From Sphingobacteriales bacterium (GTDB lineage: Bacteria; Bacteroidota; Bacteroidia; Chitinophagales; Chitinophagaceae): a stretch of DNA of 64,000 bases. A program made the translations under genes and the position numbers. Every line of letters starts with the position of its first letter. The first letter of the stretch is position 1. Under the pieces are notes generated by a model. It was not told where the DNA came from and did not search any database. It saw nothing but the letters and a program-made list of their open reading frames with translations. Where the stretch lies: contig JACRJO010000030.1 in assembly GCA_016219985.1 (NCBI GenBank), positions 1-64,000 on the forward strand, read 5' to 3'. Positions 43,072 through 52,555 of this stretch are shown here, one piece after another.

Positions 43072-46000
43072 TTAGAAACCGAGTTTCAGACCAACCTGGT
43101 AGGATTTAACGTTAGGAATGGTATTGTGATCAACTCCCCGGTCCCAAGATGAATTAAGGGTACCTGAACTAACTTCAGGATCCATACCGGTATAATCAGT
43201 AAAGGTCAGCAGGTTGCGGCCGGTAAACACTAATTGCAATTTATTCAGCCCTTTCAGTTTTATAAAACGGGCCAGGTCAATACCCAGCGCCACATTCCTC
43301 AACCGCAGGAAAGAAGCATCTTCCATAAAATAACTCTTGGTACCATTGGCCTGGCGGACGGCATAGGCCCCTCGGTAGAAAGCGGTCCAGGCTTCGGTCT
43401 GACCGGCGATGGTAACAGGTACTGCATAGTCCTTGTGGATACCATCACGGTACATCCACTCCTTGGTCTGGTTATACAGGTTGCTTTTATATATCCAGTC
43501 AAACTGGAAACCAAAAGTCAGGAACCCCTTATAATTAATGTCATTTATGAATGACATATTGAAATCAGGATTTGGATCGCCCAGTGAATAACGGCCGGAA
43601 GTGGCAAAAGGCTGTTTGGTTGTTTTATTTACCACATATCCATTGCTGGCTACTTCATAATTCATCTGCTGATCTGCCGGAATATAAGGATTCTTGTTTG
43701 CGTCCAGCTGGTTTACGTCATGCAGGAACAGGTATCCATAGACCTGACCAATTTTTTCACCTGCCCGAAGTACATATTGTGAGCTGCCGGCACCAGACGG
43801 AACAATGATTTGTGCATCACCCAACACTTTGTCGATCACTGATTTTTGCTTACTGAAATTAACGGTAAAGTTCCAGTTCAAATTTTTGGAGGAAAACACT
43901 GGCAGGTTCAATGAAGCCTGGATCCCGTTTGAACTCAGGTCAACGGCGTTGGTTAACTGTTTACCCAAACCAATACTGGGAGCCACATCTACCTCAAGGT
44001 AGGAGTCTTTCGTCTTACGCCTCCAGTAACTGAAACTGAGTGTGGCAGATTTTAGCCAATTCCCTTTTAAAAGACTGGCTGTGATATCCGTACCAATTTC
44101 AAGCTCTGAGATGATAGACAGTTTCAGATTAGCATTCCTAGAAGAAACGGGGTCTGCCAGTGCGCTTTGCGAGCCAAGTACTCTCGGCGCAAGCACCGGG
44201 AAACGATCATAGGCACCGGGCTGGATACCTGCCTGTCCGTAAGAACTCCGTAATTTCCATTCTTTGATTACATTATAAACTTTGCTGTTTTTCCAGAAAT
44301 CAAAACTGCTGATCCTCACATAGGCATCCCCACGATACATGGAAGCCGGTTTGGATCCAAAGCCAAAAGCAGAGGAATAATCACTCCGGAGTCCGCCCCC
44401 GATTCCCACATAATCTTTATACTCAAAACGCTGAGTCACCAAGTATCCGTATGTTGTAAATTTAATTAGCTGATCACGCACCACTTTGTAGTTCCCCATA
44501 TCCGAAGCTGTATATGGGTTGTAATCTGGTGCATCGGTTGCATAAGTAATATAAGTTGATGTAATATTCTTCCTGTAATCCCAACCTGCATATGTTGTTG
44601 AAGAAATGGGAAGCTTCAGGCCAAAATCATTCTGGAAATCGAATTTAATGGTAGCTGCTCCAAGGAAGTTATGGAAGGTATTGATGTAATTCTGCTCGTT
44701 TATTTCACCTGTTTCATCGGAAGACGCAGGCACGCCATAAGAGGTCCGGGGCGAGTACCATTCTGCCCAGTATTCCCAGAAATCGGCGCCAACACTATGG
44801 CTTTGCTCCGCGATCTGGTAACGGCTGTTGAAATTACTTCGGTTCAGGCCATATTTGGCATCCAGTTCCAGGTATTTCGGGAATTTATAATTCAGGTTGA
44901 AACTTTGCACGACATCAATGGTTTTGTCAACAGCCTTCGCGTTTTCAATGATATAATTGAAATTATACCCGTTCACCCCAACCGCATCACCAAAATAAGG
45001 AGAATGATATCCCAATTCATCTTTTTGCCCGTAATTGGCAAAAGGACGTGAATTATTAATAGCATAAAACATATTGCGGCCATCCACATCCAGTTGTGTA
45101 TTCTTGGTGTTTACCAGTTGTGTAATGGAGCGGAATTTTAAACCTTTAGCCAGTGTAATGCCGAGATTCGCGGTGAGATTTGTTCTGCGGAAATCACCGT
45201 TGTTCTTAAATACAGTTTCCTGGTAGTTATCAGAAATACCAAAATTATAATCAAAACTTTCTCCTCCTCCGCTCAGGTTAATGGCATTATTGATGGTTTT
45301 TGCTTTCGTAAAAAACATTTTATAATGATCATAGAACCGGAGATTTTTGTTGTATTCATGATTGGCAATACTGGTCGGGGAGATCAGGTTAAACACGGGG
45401 TTGGTCAGGTAAGAACCGGTAACAGGATCATACTCCAGCGGGGTTCCGCTGCCGTCCACCACATTACCATTGGCATCCACATTAAATGAGTGAAATCTTG
45501 ATTTCTGAACTTTACCAACATTTAGCAACTGGTTAACAGAAATACTGGAAGAAACATCAATGCTGACTTTTCCTGCTTTCCCTTTTTTTGAAAACAGCTG
45601 GATTACGCCATTCGCACCCTGGGCGCCATAGATGGTGGAGGATGCGGGTCCCTGAACAACTTCAATCCGGTCAATATTACTCAGATCCAGGCTTTCCAGG
45701 CTGGTGGCTTTCACTTCCAATCCATCCAATAAAATGAGGGGTGTAGTACCCATACTAACACTATTAATTCCACGCAACAGGATATTTGTAGGTGAGCCGG
45801 GACTTCCGTTGATACTGGAAATCTGTGCACCCGGAATCTTACCAACCAAGGCACTGCCCACATCCGCAGTGGGAGCAGCCGGTAATTTATCGGCGGAAAT
45901 AGACTCCACTGCAAAAGAAAGACGCTTTTTACTGGTGGCCGCACCAGTACCTGTTACAACCACTTCACTCAAAGCCCGGGCATCTGCATCCAGCTTTACA

Positions 46001-46272
46001 CCAATTGAAGTAAGAGAGCCCACATTTACTTCTTTTTGTTCGTATCCTACCGCACTTATTACAAGTACAGTATTGGGTGCAATGCTGATGGTAAACGTAC
46101 CATCAGCGCCTGCACTGGTCCCAATCCTCGAATTTTTGACATTAATTGAAGCCCCGTTCAGCGGAGCTCCGCTTGCATCAGTGACTTTTCCCGTCACTTC
46201 TCTTGTCTGCGCGGAGACAAACTGGGCGAAAAATAACACTGATCCCAGTAAGAGCAGTCTGATTTTACTCAT
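43072..46272 (-). CDS. SusC/RagA-family TonB-dependent transporter
   Basis: Encodes 1066 residues: signal peptide (1-22, ending VSAQ), a carboxypeptidase-D regulatory-like domain (about 25-100, VTGKVTDASGAPLNGASINVK), a plug (about 105-230, with RGINSVSMG and YGAQGANGVIQLFSKKG, typical of SusC) and a large barrel to a final strand (YQVGLKLGF). It takes up its ligand across the outer membrane with energy from TonB. No N-terminal STN domain exists, so it is not of the sigma-regulated type. It is transcribed with susD. Confidence 0.97.
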   Translation of the reverse strand: MSKIRLLLLGSVLFFAQFVSAQTREVTGKVTDASGAPLNGASINVKNSRIGTSAGADGTFTISIAPNTVLVISAVGYEQKEVNVGSLTSIGVKLDADARALSEVVVTGTGAATSKKRLSFAVESISADKLPAAPTADVGSALVGKIPGAQISSINGSPGSPTNILLRGINSVSMGTTPLILLDGLEVKATSLESLDLSNIDRIEVVQGPASSTIYGAQGANGVIQLFSKKGKAGKVSIDVSSSISVNQLLNVGKVQKSRFHSFNVDANGNVVDGSGTPLEYDPVTGSYLTNPVFNLISPTSIANHEYNKNLRFYDHYKMFFTKAKTINNAINLSGGGESFDYNFGISDNYQETVFKNNGDFRRTNLTANLGITLAKGLKFRSITQLVNTKNTQLDVDGRNMFYAINNSRPFANYGQKDELGYHSPYFGDAVGVNGYNFNYIIENAKAVDKTIDVVQSFNLNYKFPKYLELDAKYGLNRSNFNSRYQIAEQSHSVGADFWEYWAEWYSPRTSYGVPASSDETGEINEQNYINTFHNFLGAATIKFDFQNDFGLKLPISSTTYAGWDYRKNITSTYITYATDAPDYNPYTASDMGNYKVVRDQLIKFTTYGYLVTQRFEYKDYVGIGGGLRSDYSSAFGFGSKPASMYRGDAYVRISSFDFWKNSKVYNVIKEWKLRSSYGQAGIQPGAYDRFPVLAPRVLGSQSALADPVSSRNANLKLSIISELEIGTDITASLLKGNWLKSATLSFSYWRRKTKDSYLEVDVAPSIGLGKQLTNAVDLSSNGIQASLNLPVFSSKNLNWNFTVNFSKQKSVIDKVLGDAQIIVPSGAGSSQYVLRAGEKIGQVYGYLFLHDVNQLDANKNPYIPADQQMNYEVASNGYVVNKTTKQPFATSGRYSLGDPNPDFNMSFINDINYKGFLTFGFQFDWIYKSNLYNQTKEWMYRDGIHKDYAVPVTIAGQTEAWTAFYRGAYAVRQANGTKSYFMEDASFLRLRNVALGIDLARFIKLKGLNKLQLVFTGRNLLTFTDYTGMDPEVSSGTLNSSWDRGVDHNTIPNVKSYQVGLKLGF

Positions 46273-46336
46273 GTGTGTTGGTTTTTGTGATATGAAAAAT
46301 GAAAAATATATGTTAACCTTACTTTAACAAAACAAG

Positions 46337-46364
46337 AAAGCCATGCAGATCGCTGCATGGCTTT
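46337..46364. terminator. Terminator between susC and the metallopeptidase
   Basis: AAAGCCATGCAG (46337-46348) pairs perfectly with CTGCATGGCTTT (46353-46364) over the tetraloop ATCG. On plus a T run follows; on minus the sequence after the stem is CTTTCTTGTTTTG. The stop of the metallopeptidase gene is 33 bases away, so it most likely ends that gene. Confidence 0.8.
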
Positions 46365-46396
46365 TTTTTCATTTGATTCAAATCAACTAACGAGTG

Positions 46397-47092
46397 TTAG
46401 CTCCTGTCGCGGCTGCCCATATAGATCATTATATATTGTATGAGTTGTACCACGGCGGCCAGCGCGGCCACCACATAGGTGGTGGCGGCCCATTTCAGGG
46501 CATCTTTGGCTTTCGGGTATTCCTCTGCGTTGGTAACATTGGTCTGGTTCAGCCAGGCCAGGGCCCTTTTACTGGCATCAAACTCCACCGGCAGGGTCAC
46601 CAGGGTAAAAAGTACGGTTACCGCCATTATCACAATACCGATTAATAATACCGTCGGGTTCCTCGTGGTGGCCAGGATTATCATCCCTGCCAGAAGGATC
46701 CAGTTGACCAGCATGGAGCTAACCTGGACCGCCGGTACCATTTTACTGCGGAACATCAATGGGCCATAATGGGTGGCATGCTGCACGGCATGCCCGCATT
46801 CGTGGGCGGCTACCGCGGCGGCGGATACACTGGTCCCGTTATAGACCTCCGCGCTGAGGTTCACCGTCCGGTTCACCGGGTTGTAATGATCGGCGAGGAA
46901 CCCGTCAACAGATATAACTTTTACATCATATATTCCGCTCTCCCTGAGCATTTTCTCTGCGATTTCCCGGCCTGAAAGCCCGTTTGCCAGGCCTGTTTTG
47001 CTGTACCGGGTGAACTTACTTTTCAGTATGGCTGAAACCAGAAAACTGATCCCCAAAAAGAGCAGCGATACAATAAAAATCTCACTTGTCAT
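46397..47092 (-). CDS. YugP-type zinc metallopeptidase
   Basis: Encodes 231 residues. The zinc motif is HECGH (97-101). One N-terminal membrane helix (about 3-22) and two or three C-terminal ones (about 125-170 and 205-225) place it in the inner membrane. The segment NRTVNLSAEVYNGTSV is typical of this family (Zn_peptidase_2). Its substrates are unknown. It is a single-gene unit upstream of susC on the same strand, separated by a strong hairpin. Confidence 0.93.
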   Translation of the reverse strand: MTSEIFIVSLLFLGISFLVSAILKSKFTRYSKTGLANGLSGREIAEKMLRESGIYDVKVISVDGFLADHYNPVNRTVNLSAEVYNGTSVSAAAVAAHECGHAVQHATHYGPLMFRSKMVPAVQVSSMLVNWILLAGMIILATTRNPTVLLIGIVIMAVTVLFTLVTLPVEFDASKRALAWLNQTNVTNAEEYPKAKDALKWAATTYVVAALAAVVQLIQYIMIYMGSRDRS

Positions 47093-47594
47093 GGCTTATA
47101 AATTATTTATTTGATTACCATCTGTAACAAATTTGCGACCATTTGGATCAGCCCCTTTTTTTCAGTCTTTTTGTCATTTCCCGCTTAATATACGGTTAAT
47201 TTATGGCGGGGACCTGAACGGAAGCCTTTCCGGGCTAACTTAATTAAATAGCTAATAATCAATAAATTATAAAATAAAAATCACTGATTTCCAAGATATT
47301 TCATCGGCCCTGCCAGACCCCTGAAGTTATTCACAGCAGCAAAAATTTATTTTGAAATGTGGGGCATAATTGTAACTTAGCAATAGAATTTAATGGGTTA
47401 GTAAGTAAGAGGGTCAGTCGTCAGATTGGCCCTTTTTACATTTTATAGACCCCGCTTTTTTTTACTGTTTTTTTTTCTTCCCGCCGCTTGTTTTTTCTAC
47501 CTCATCAGCTTCCTTTTTTCACCTGCATCGCATTGCCCGGGTTTTACATTATCCTGAATTCCGGTTGCAGTGTTAAAACAATTAATTTTATCGC
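47093..47594. other. A+T-rich intergenic region upstream of radA
   Basis: About 500 bases without a plausible gene. It is richer in A+T than its surroundings and holds a promoter-plus-hairpin arrangement at 47352-47438 (listed as a candidate RNA). The far side (47455-47560) has T-rich tracts and no structure I would defend. Confidence 0.55.
47386..47438 (+). ncRNA. Candidate small RNA or leader RNA
   Basis: TTG at 47352-47354 and TAACTTAG at 47373-47380 (6 of 6 on the defined bases except the seventh) are 18 bases apart and resemble a Bacteroidota promoter. A stem AGGGTCA (47410-47416) with TGGCCCT (47427-47433), one G-T pair, ends in five T. The predicted RNA would be about 50 bases. It could also be an attenuator for radA. 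No family was recognised. Confidence 0.3.
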
Positions 47595-48980
47595 ATGAGC
47601 AAAGTAAAGACCTCTTTTTTCTGCCAGCAATGCGGCCAGGAAAGTGTGAAATGGGTGGGTCAGTGTCCTTCCTGCGGACAATGGAACACATTCGTGGAAG
47701 AGCTGGTGCAAAAAGACAATTCCAAAAGCAATACCGGATGGGATGACTATACGACCGGTCAAAGAACCGGCAAAACCATTTCACTCAGTGAAGTAAAAAG
47801 CAGTGAAGAAAAAAGAATGCCTACTGCAGATACCGAGCTGAACCGGGTATTGGGTGGCGGTATTGTCCCGGGCAGCCTGGTACTGGTAGCCGGTGAACCG
47901 GGTATTGGCAAATCAACGCTCTTTCTCCAGAATGGTTTATGGCTGAAGGATATCATCGTCCTTTATATCAGTGGTGAAGAAAGTGAACAGCAATTAAAAA
48001 TGAGAGCTGACCGCCTGGGATTAATGAATGACCATTTTTACCTGCTGACGGAAACATCCACCCAAACCATTTTCCAGGAGATCAAAAAACTGAAACCGCA
48101 ACTGGTCATTGTAGATTCTATCCAGACCCTGCAAACGGCCCATATCGATTCCTCCCCGGGTAGTGTATCACAGATCCGGGAATGCACAGCAGAGTTCCAG
48201 CGTTTTGCCAAGGAAACCAATACACCCGTTTTCCTGATCGGGCATATTACCAAGGATGGGAGTATCGCCGGTCCCAAGATCCTTGAGCACATGGTGGATA
48301 CCGTATTGCAGTTTGAAGGCGACCGGCATTATGCGTACCGGATCCTGCGTACCCTGAAAAACCGGTTTGGCAGTACGGCTGAACTGGGTATTTATGAAAT
48401 GACGGATGCCGGTATGAGAGGGGTGCTGAATCCCAGTGAGATCCTGATCACCCAGAAAGAAGACCAGCTCAGCGGGATCGCCATCGCGGCCACCATTGAA
48501 GGCCTGCGCCCCTTATTAATAGAAGTCCAGGCCCTGGTTACCCAGTCGGTATACGGTACTCCGCAACGTACCGTGAGCGGTTTTGACCTGCGGCGTTTAC
48601 AGTTATTGCTGGCCGTGCTCGAGAAAAGAGGCGGCTTTCATTTTGGGATGAAGGATGTGTTCCTCAATATTGCCGGCGGGATAAAAGTAGAAGACCCCTC
48701 GATCGACCTGGCGGTGCTTTGCGCCCTGCTTTCCTCCTATGAAGATGTGACCCTGCCCCAGCATATTTGTTTTGCAGGAGAAGTAGGACTAAGCGGGGAG
48801 ATCCGGGCGGTGAACCGGATTGAACAACGGATTGCTGAAGCAGAGAAACTGGGATTTGAAAAGATCATTGTTTCCAAATACAACCTGGGCAAGCAGAAAC
48901 TCAATCCCTCCGCCCGGCCGGCCGGTATCGAGGTAATCACCATGGGACGCGTGGAAGAGGTGTACCGGTATTTATTCTGA
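47595..48980 (+). CDS. radA: DNA repair protein RadA
   Basis: Encodes 461 residues. A zinc ribbon (C10, C13, C24, C27) precedes the RecA-like ATPase with Walker A GEPGIGKST at 100-108, the RadA-specific KNRFG motif near 250, and a C-terminal Lon-like domain (FAGEVGLSGEIRAVNRIEQR). It helps branch migration in recombination. It begins a run with comF 43 bases downstream. Its ATG is at 47595. Confidence 0.97.
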   Translation: MSKVKTSFFCQQCGQESVKWVGQCPSCGQWNTFVEELVQKDNSKSNTGWDDYTTGQRTGKTISLSEVKSSEEKRMPTADTELNRVLGGGIVPGSLVLVAGEPGIGKSTLFLQNGLWLKDIIVLYISGEESEQQLKMRADRLGLMNDHFYLLTETSTQTIFQEIKKLKPQLVIVDSIQTLQTAHIDSSPGSVSQIRECTAEFQRFAKETNTPVFLIGHITKDGSIAGPKILEHMVDTVLQFEGDRHYAYRILRTLKNRFGSTAELGIYEMTDAGMRGVLNPSEILITQKEDQLSGIAIAATIEGLRPLLIEVQALVTQSVYGTPQRTVSGFDLRRLQLLLAVLEKRGGFHFGMKDVFLNIAGGIKVEDPSIDLAVLCALLSSYEDVTLPQHICFAGEVGLSGEIRAVNRIEQRIAEAEKLGFEKIIVSKYNLGKQKLNPSARPAGIEVITMGRVEEVYRYLF

Positions 48981-49023
48981 GTCTTTCCTTAGATTTACCT
49001 CCGTATATAAACCTTATCCCGCT

Positions 49024-49722
49024 ATGCCTGTTCTGAAAGAAATGAAGGAGGCCCTCCTTCACCTGCTCTTTCCGCATACCTGTTCCGGTTGCGGCAGTGA
49101 TATTCTCCCCGAAGATTCCGTGCTGTGTATGCGCTGTATAAATGCGTTACCGGAAACCTGTTTTGAATGGCATCCCTCCAACCCCGCGGAAAAAATGTTT
49201 TGGGGACGCCTGACCCTGGAAGCCGCTAGCGCCCAGTTTTATTTTACCAAAGAATCATTGGTCCAGCACCTGATGCACCAGTTCAAATACAAGAGAAACC
49301 GGGAACTGGGCCGGCAATTAGGCCGGATCATGGGCGACCAATTAAAAAAGTCAGGACGATTTGAGGCCGATGCCCTGGTCCCCCTGCCTCTTTTTCCCGC
49401 CAAAGAGAAAAGAAGGGGGTACAACCAGGCTACCGTGCTTTGCGAAGGCATGGCGGAAGTGCTGCATATCCCCGTGCTGGACAAGGCTGTGCTCCGGCCT
49501 GAACACACCGAGACCCAAACCAAAAAAGGAAGGATCGAGCGCTGGAAAAATATGGAGGGAAAATTTGTACTGGCAGACCCCGGGTCAATCAGCAATAAGC
49601 ATCTTCTCCTCGTGGATGATGTGGTTACCACCGGCGCCACCCTGGAATCATGCGGTCATGAACTGCTGCGCGGAACAGGCACCCGTTTAAGCGTGGTCAC
49701 CCTTTGCATCGCGGCTCGTTAA
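49024..49722 (+). CDS. comF: ComF-family amidophosphoribosyltransferase-like protein
   Basis: Encodes 232 residues. An N-terminal zinc-binding part (HTCSGCGS and CMRC) precedes a phosphoribosyltransferase fold with the PRPP loop LLLVDDVVTTGATLE. ComF is linked to DNA uptake in naturally competent bacteria. It lies after radA, which also serves recombination of incoming DNA; comEC is at 25318. Phosphoribosyl transfer itself has not been shown for most family members. Confidence 0.93.
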   Translation: MPVLKEMKEALLHLLFPHTCSGCGSDILPEDSVLCMRCINALPETCFEWHPSNPAEKMFWGRLTLEAASAQFYFTKESLVQHLMHQFKYKRNRELGRQLGRIMGDQLKKSGRFEADALVPLPLFPAKEKRRGYNQATVLCEGMAEVLHIPVLDKAVLRPEHTETQTKKGRIERWKNMEGKFVLADPGSISNKHLLLVDDVVTTGATLESCGHELLRGTGTRLSVVTLCIAAR

Positions 49723-49752
49723 TGTCAAATAGTTCAGTTATTTTTGAACCCG

Positions 49753-51138
49753 ATGAAAACATCCGGATTACTTACCATTTCCTTATTGATCCTCTTTTTT
49801 TCCTGCCGGAAAGATTCTTTTATCAGTTCCCCGGATGCAAGGCTGGTCCTCAGCAGCGACAGCTTAAAATTTGATACCGTTTTTGTCAGTGCCGGTTCCA
49901 CGTACCGGAGCTTTACCATCATTAATGATAATAACCGGAAACTCCGTCTCTCTTCCCTGAAACTGATGGGTGGCACAGCCTCTGTATATAAAATGAATGT
50001 GGACGGAACACCCGGCACCCGGTTCAGTAACCTGGAGATTGCCGCCAATGACAGTCTCTATGTATTTGTACAGGTGACTATAAATCCGGATGCGGCCAGC
50101 CTGCCCTTTGTGATCCGGGACAGCATTGAAATAAATTATAACGGGAATACCAAATGGATGCAGCTCGAAGCCTGGGGACAGAATGCCCATTTTTTCCGGG
50201 ACCGGGTGATCAGCGGCAATGAGACCTGGAACAATGACCTCCCCTACGTGATACTGGGTTCCCTGCTTGTGCCTGCTAACCAATCCCTGACCATCAACAA
50301 GGGCTGCCGCATTTTTGTACATGCCGATGCCCCGGTTATCATTGATGGCAGTCTGCAGGTAAACGGTTTGAAGGATACCGCGGACCGGGTGTATTTCCAG
50401 GGGGACCGGCTGGATGAGCCGTATAAAGATTTTCCGGCCGGCTGGCCGGGTCTTTTTTTCCTGGGCAATTCAAGGGACAATGTGATCAATTATGCCGTAA
50501 TCAAAAATGCCTACCAGGCCGTTGGGGTGCAGGGCCAGCCTTCCAACAGCAATCCAAAGATCACGCTCAATGAAACGGTGATCGACAATGCCTATGATGC
50601 AGGAATCATTGCGCTGAACAGCAATATCCGGGCGCAGAATTGCCTGATCAGTAATTGTGGTAAGAATCTTTATCTCGTACAGGGCGGCAATTACCAGTTT
50701 ACCCATTGTACCGTGGTTACTTATGCGAACCGGTTTATTGATCATAAAGACCCGGTGCTTACCTTGTCCAATACCGCAAACAATACAACCCATGCACTCG
50801 ATGCGGTTTTCAGGAACTGTATATTCTGGGGCGAGCATGGCATTGTCCCCGATGAGGTGACGGTACAGAAATCGGGTACGGGCCCTTTCAATGTCAACTT
50901 TGATCATACGCTCTGGAAAGTGCAAACCGTTCCCTCCAATATCAGCAGCACACAGATCATCAATAACCAGCCTCCCGCGTTTGACAGTATAAATACCTCA
51001 GTTAATTACTATGATTTTCGCCTGAAAGCCGGTTCTCCGGCAATCAATAAAGGGGTAACCACCGCTGTCACCAGCGATTTAGACGGGAAACCCCGGCCCG
51101 TCGGCCTCCCGGACCTGGGCTGTTTTGAGAAACAGTAG
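49753..51138 (+). CDS. Right-handed beta-helix lipoprotein
   Basis: Encodes 461 residues from ATG 49753 (MKTSGLLTISLLILFFSC). The lipobox cysteine is residue 18. The chain shows repeated beta-helix turns in its middle (NVINYAVIKNAYQAVGV, then GIIALNSNIRAQNCLISNC), like surface pectate-lyase-fold proteins, but no catalytic residues stand out. The family is common among Bacteroidota surface proteins. Its ligand is unknown. It follows comF by 30 bases. Confidence 0.83.
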   Translation: MKTSGLLTISLLILFFSCRKDSFISSPDARLVLSSDSLKFDTVFVSAGSTYRSFTIINDNNRKLRLSSLKLMGGTASVYKMNVDGTPGTRFSNLEIAANDSLYVFVQVTINPDAASLPFVIRDSIEINYNGNTKWMQLEAWGQNAHFFRDRVISGNETWNNDLPYVILGSLLVPANQSLTINKGCRIFVHADAPVIIDGSLQVNGLKDTADRVYFQGDRLDEPYKDFPAGWPGLFFLGNSRDNVINYAVIKNAYQAVGVQGQPSNSNPKITLNETVIDNAYDAGIIALNSNIRAQNCLISNCGKNLYLVQGGNYQFTHCTVVTYANRFIDHKDPVLTLSNTANNTTHALDAVFRNCIFWGEHGIVPDEVTVQKSGTGPFNVNFDHTLWKVQTVPSNISSTQIINNQPPAFDSINTSVNYYDFRLKAGSPAINKGVTTAVTSDLDGKPRPVGLPDLGCFEKQ

Positions 51139-51184
51139 AGGAAACCTTTCACACAATAATTCCGATCAGAGAACCAGGCGGCCT

Positions 51185-51192
51185 TATTTTTG
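51185..51192 (+). promoter_or_regulatory. Possible -7 element of the glutathione peroxidase gene
   Basis: TATTTTTG matches TAnnTTTG exactly and lies 27 bases before the ATG at 51220. No TTG lies 19 bases upstream; a TTC is at about 51160. Confidence 0.4.
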
Positions 51193-51219
51193 TTATTCAC
51201 CTCAATAAACCAGTTAATC

Positions 51220-51738
51220 ATGAAAATCTTTGCATTCACATTATTGGTGGCAGCTTTCCTGGCGGCCGGCTCCATTTATGATTTTAAAGTACCCGGGCTG
51301 GATGGCCAGGAAATTGATCTCTCCGCGTTCAAAGGAAAAAAGATCCTGATCGTGAATACGGCTTCCCAATGTGGTCTCACACCCCAGTACGAAGGGCTGG
51401 AACAGCTTTATAAAAAATACCAGGGCAAACTGGTTATCCTGGGTTTCCCGGCCAATAATTTTGCCGGCCAGGAGCCCGGCACTAATGAAGAGATCGGTGA
51501 ATTCTGTAAAAAGAATTATGGAGTAACATTCCCGATGGCTGAAAAAATATCGGTGAAAGGAGAAGACACCCATGCCCTTTACAAATATCTGAAAGAGCAG
51601 GCCGCGGCCAAAGGTTTTGCCGACCCCGTGACCTGGAATTTCGGGAAGTTCCTTGTAGATGAAAAGGGAGAACTGATCGCCACCTTCCCGCCGAAAACAC
51701 TGCCCATGAGCGATGCCATTTTAAAATACCTGAATTAA
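51220..51738 (+). CDS. Exported glutathione peroxidase-like thiol peroxidase
   Basis: Encodes 172 residues from ATG 51220 with a signal peptide (MKIFAFTLLVAAFLAAGS). The active-site set is intact: C in NTASQCGLTPQY, Q in FPANNFAGQEPG and W in TWNFGKF, with cysteine in place of selenocysteine. A second cysteine (EFCKKNYG) is the usual resolving residue when thioredoxin is the donor. It removes peroxides outside the cytoplasm. Confidence 0.93.
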   Translation: MKIFAFTLLVAAFLAAGSIYDFKVPGLDGQEIDLSAFKGKKILIVNTASQCGLTPQYEGLEQLYKKYQGKLVILGFPANNFAGQEPGTNEEIGEFCKKNYGVTFPMAEKISVKGEDTHALYKYLKEQAAAKGFADPVTWNFGKFLVDEKGELIATFPPKTLPMSDAILKYLN

Positions 51739-52555
51739 GAAGCTATACGAGGATTATAGGTTAGAAAGAAAGACCTGTACCAGTGATGGTGCGGGTTTTT
51801 TTTAGTCAATGAAATAATTGCACCTTAAGCCCGCGCAATGCCAGGTAATTATACCTTTTGAACATTAGTTTTACAGTGATTCCTCCCGGTATAATACCGA
51901 CAGACATTGGCGCCAGCTAATAAAGGCATTTTTAATGTCTCGTCGGTATTATTTCACATCTGCCTGCCGCAGGAGGAATAGATGCAACAGCATTCATAGG
52001 ATGCGCAGAGGGGTTATAGGAAGTTTAAGAGGTTTCAAAGGTTTAACAGGCTTAATAGGTTCCGAAAGTTGCAGACGCTTCAATAAAAGGAAAAGTATCA
52101 GGGTCTTTGCGGGACACAAATACAAGTAGGTGATAAAAAGCATCTGTAAACTATCGGGGTCAGAAGTCCCCAATGGGCAATGTTATTAGTCAGGAGATTA
52201 CGCAAACCGAAGGGAGCGATCCCCCGCTGGCGGGGGCCGGCTGCACTATTTTAAAGAATCTTCAAATGGGGGTGGAAAAAGAATCGCTTCTCTTGTCCAC
52301 CCCCTGATTGTAAGGTTCATTATAGCTGATCCACTTCCCCCGCCGGGCGTGGGACAATGCGCCTTCCCTTATTTCTACTGGCGTAATAATACATCTCCTG
52401 AACAAGCTGTTAGTTACTTCTTGCGCACTCACCTTACCTAAAGACATTGCCCGAAGGGGGTTGAACTTTGAAATTAATTGTTGCTCCAGAATAACTTCAC
52501 CGCTGATCTCCGATGAATTCATTTTATTAACCAATAAGATTTATTTTCGCCTTCC
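51739..52555. other. Long intergenic region with hairpins and degenerate repeats
   Basis: About 815 bases without a convincing gene. From 52013 to 52060 there are degenerate 9-11 base blocks (gtttaagagg, gtttcaaagg, gtttaacagg, cttaatagg). CCCCCG/CGGGGG (52221-52236) and GGGGGTGGA/TCCACCCCC (52268-52304, 19-base loop) are two strong stems. A 90-codon minus-strand frame at 52262-52534 runs through the second stem and resembles no family; I treat it as noncoding. TGCCTGCCGCAGG at 51961 recalls the REP arm. Confidence 0.5.

Noticed and set aside
52262..52534. A 90-codon minus-strand frame upstream of holB
   Set aside because: It crosses a GC stem, has no family resemblance or clear start context, and its base texture is that of the surrounding noncoding region. 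Conservation would be needed to accept it.
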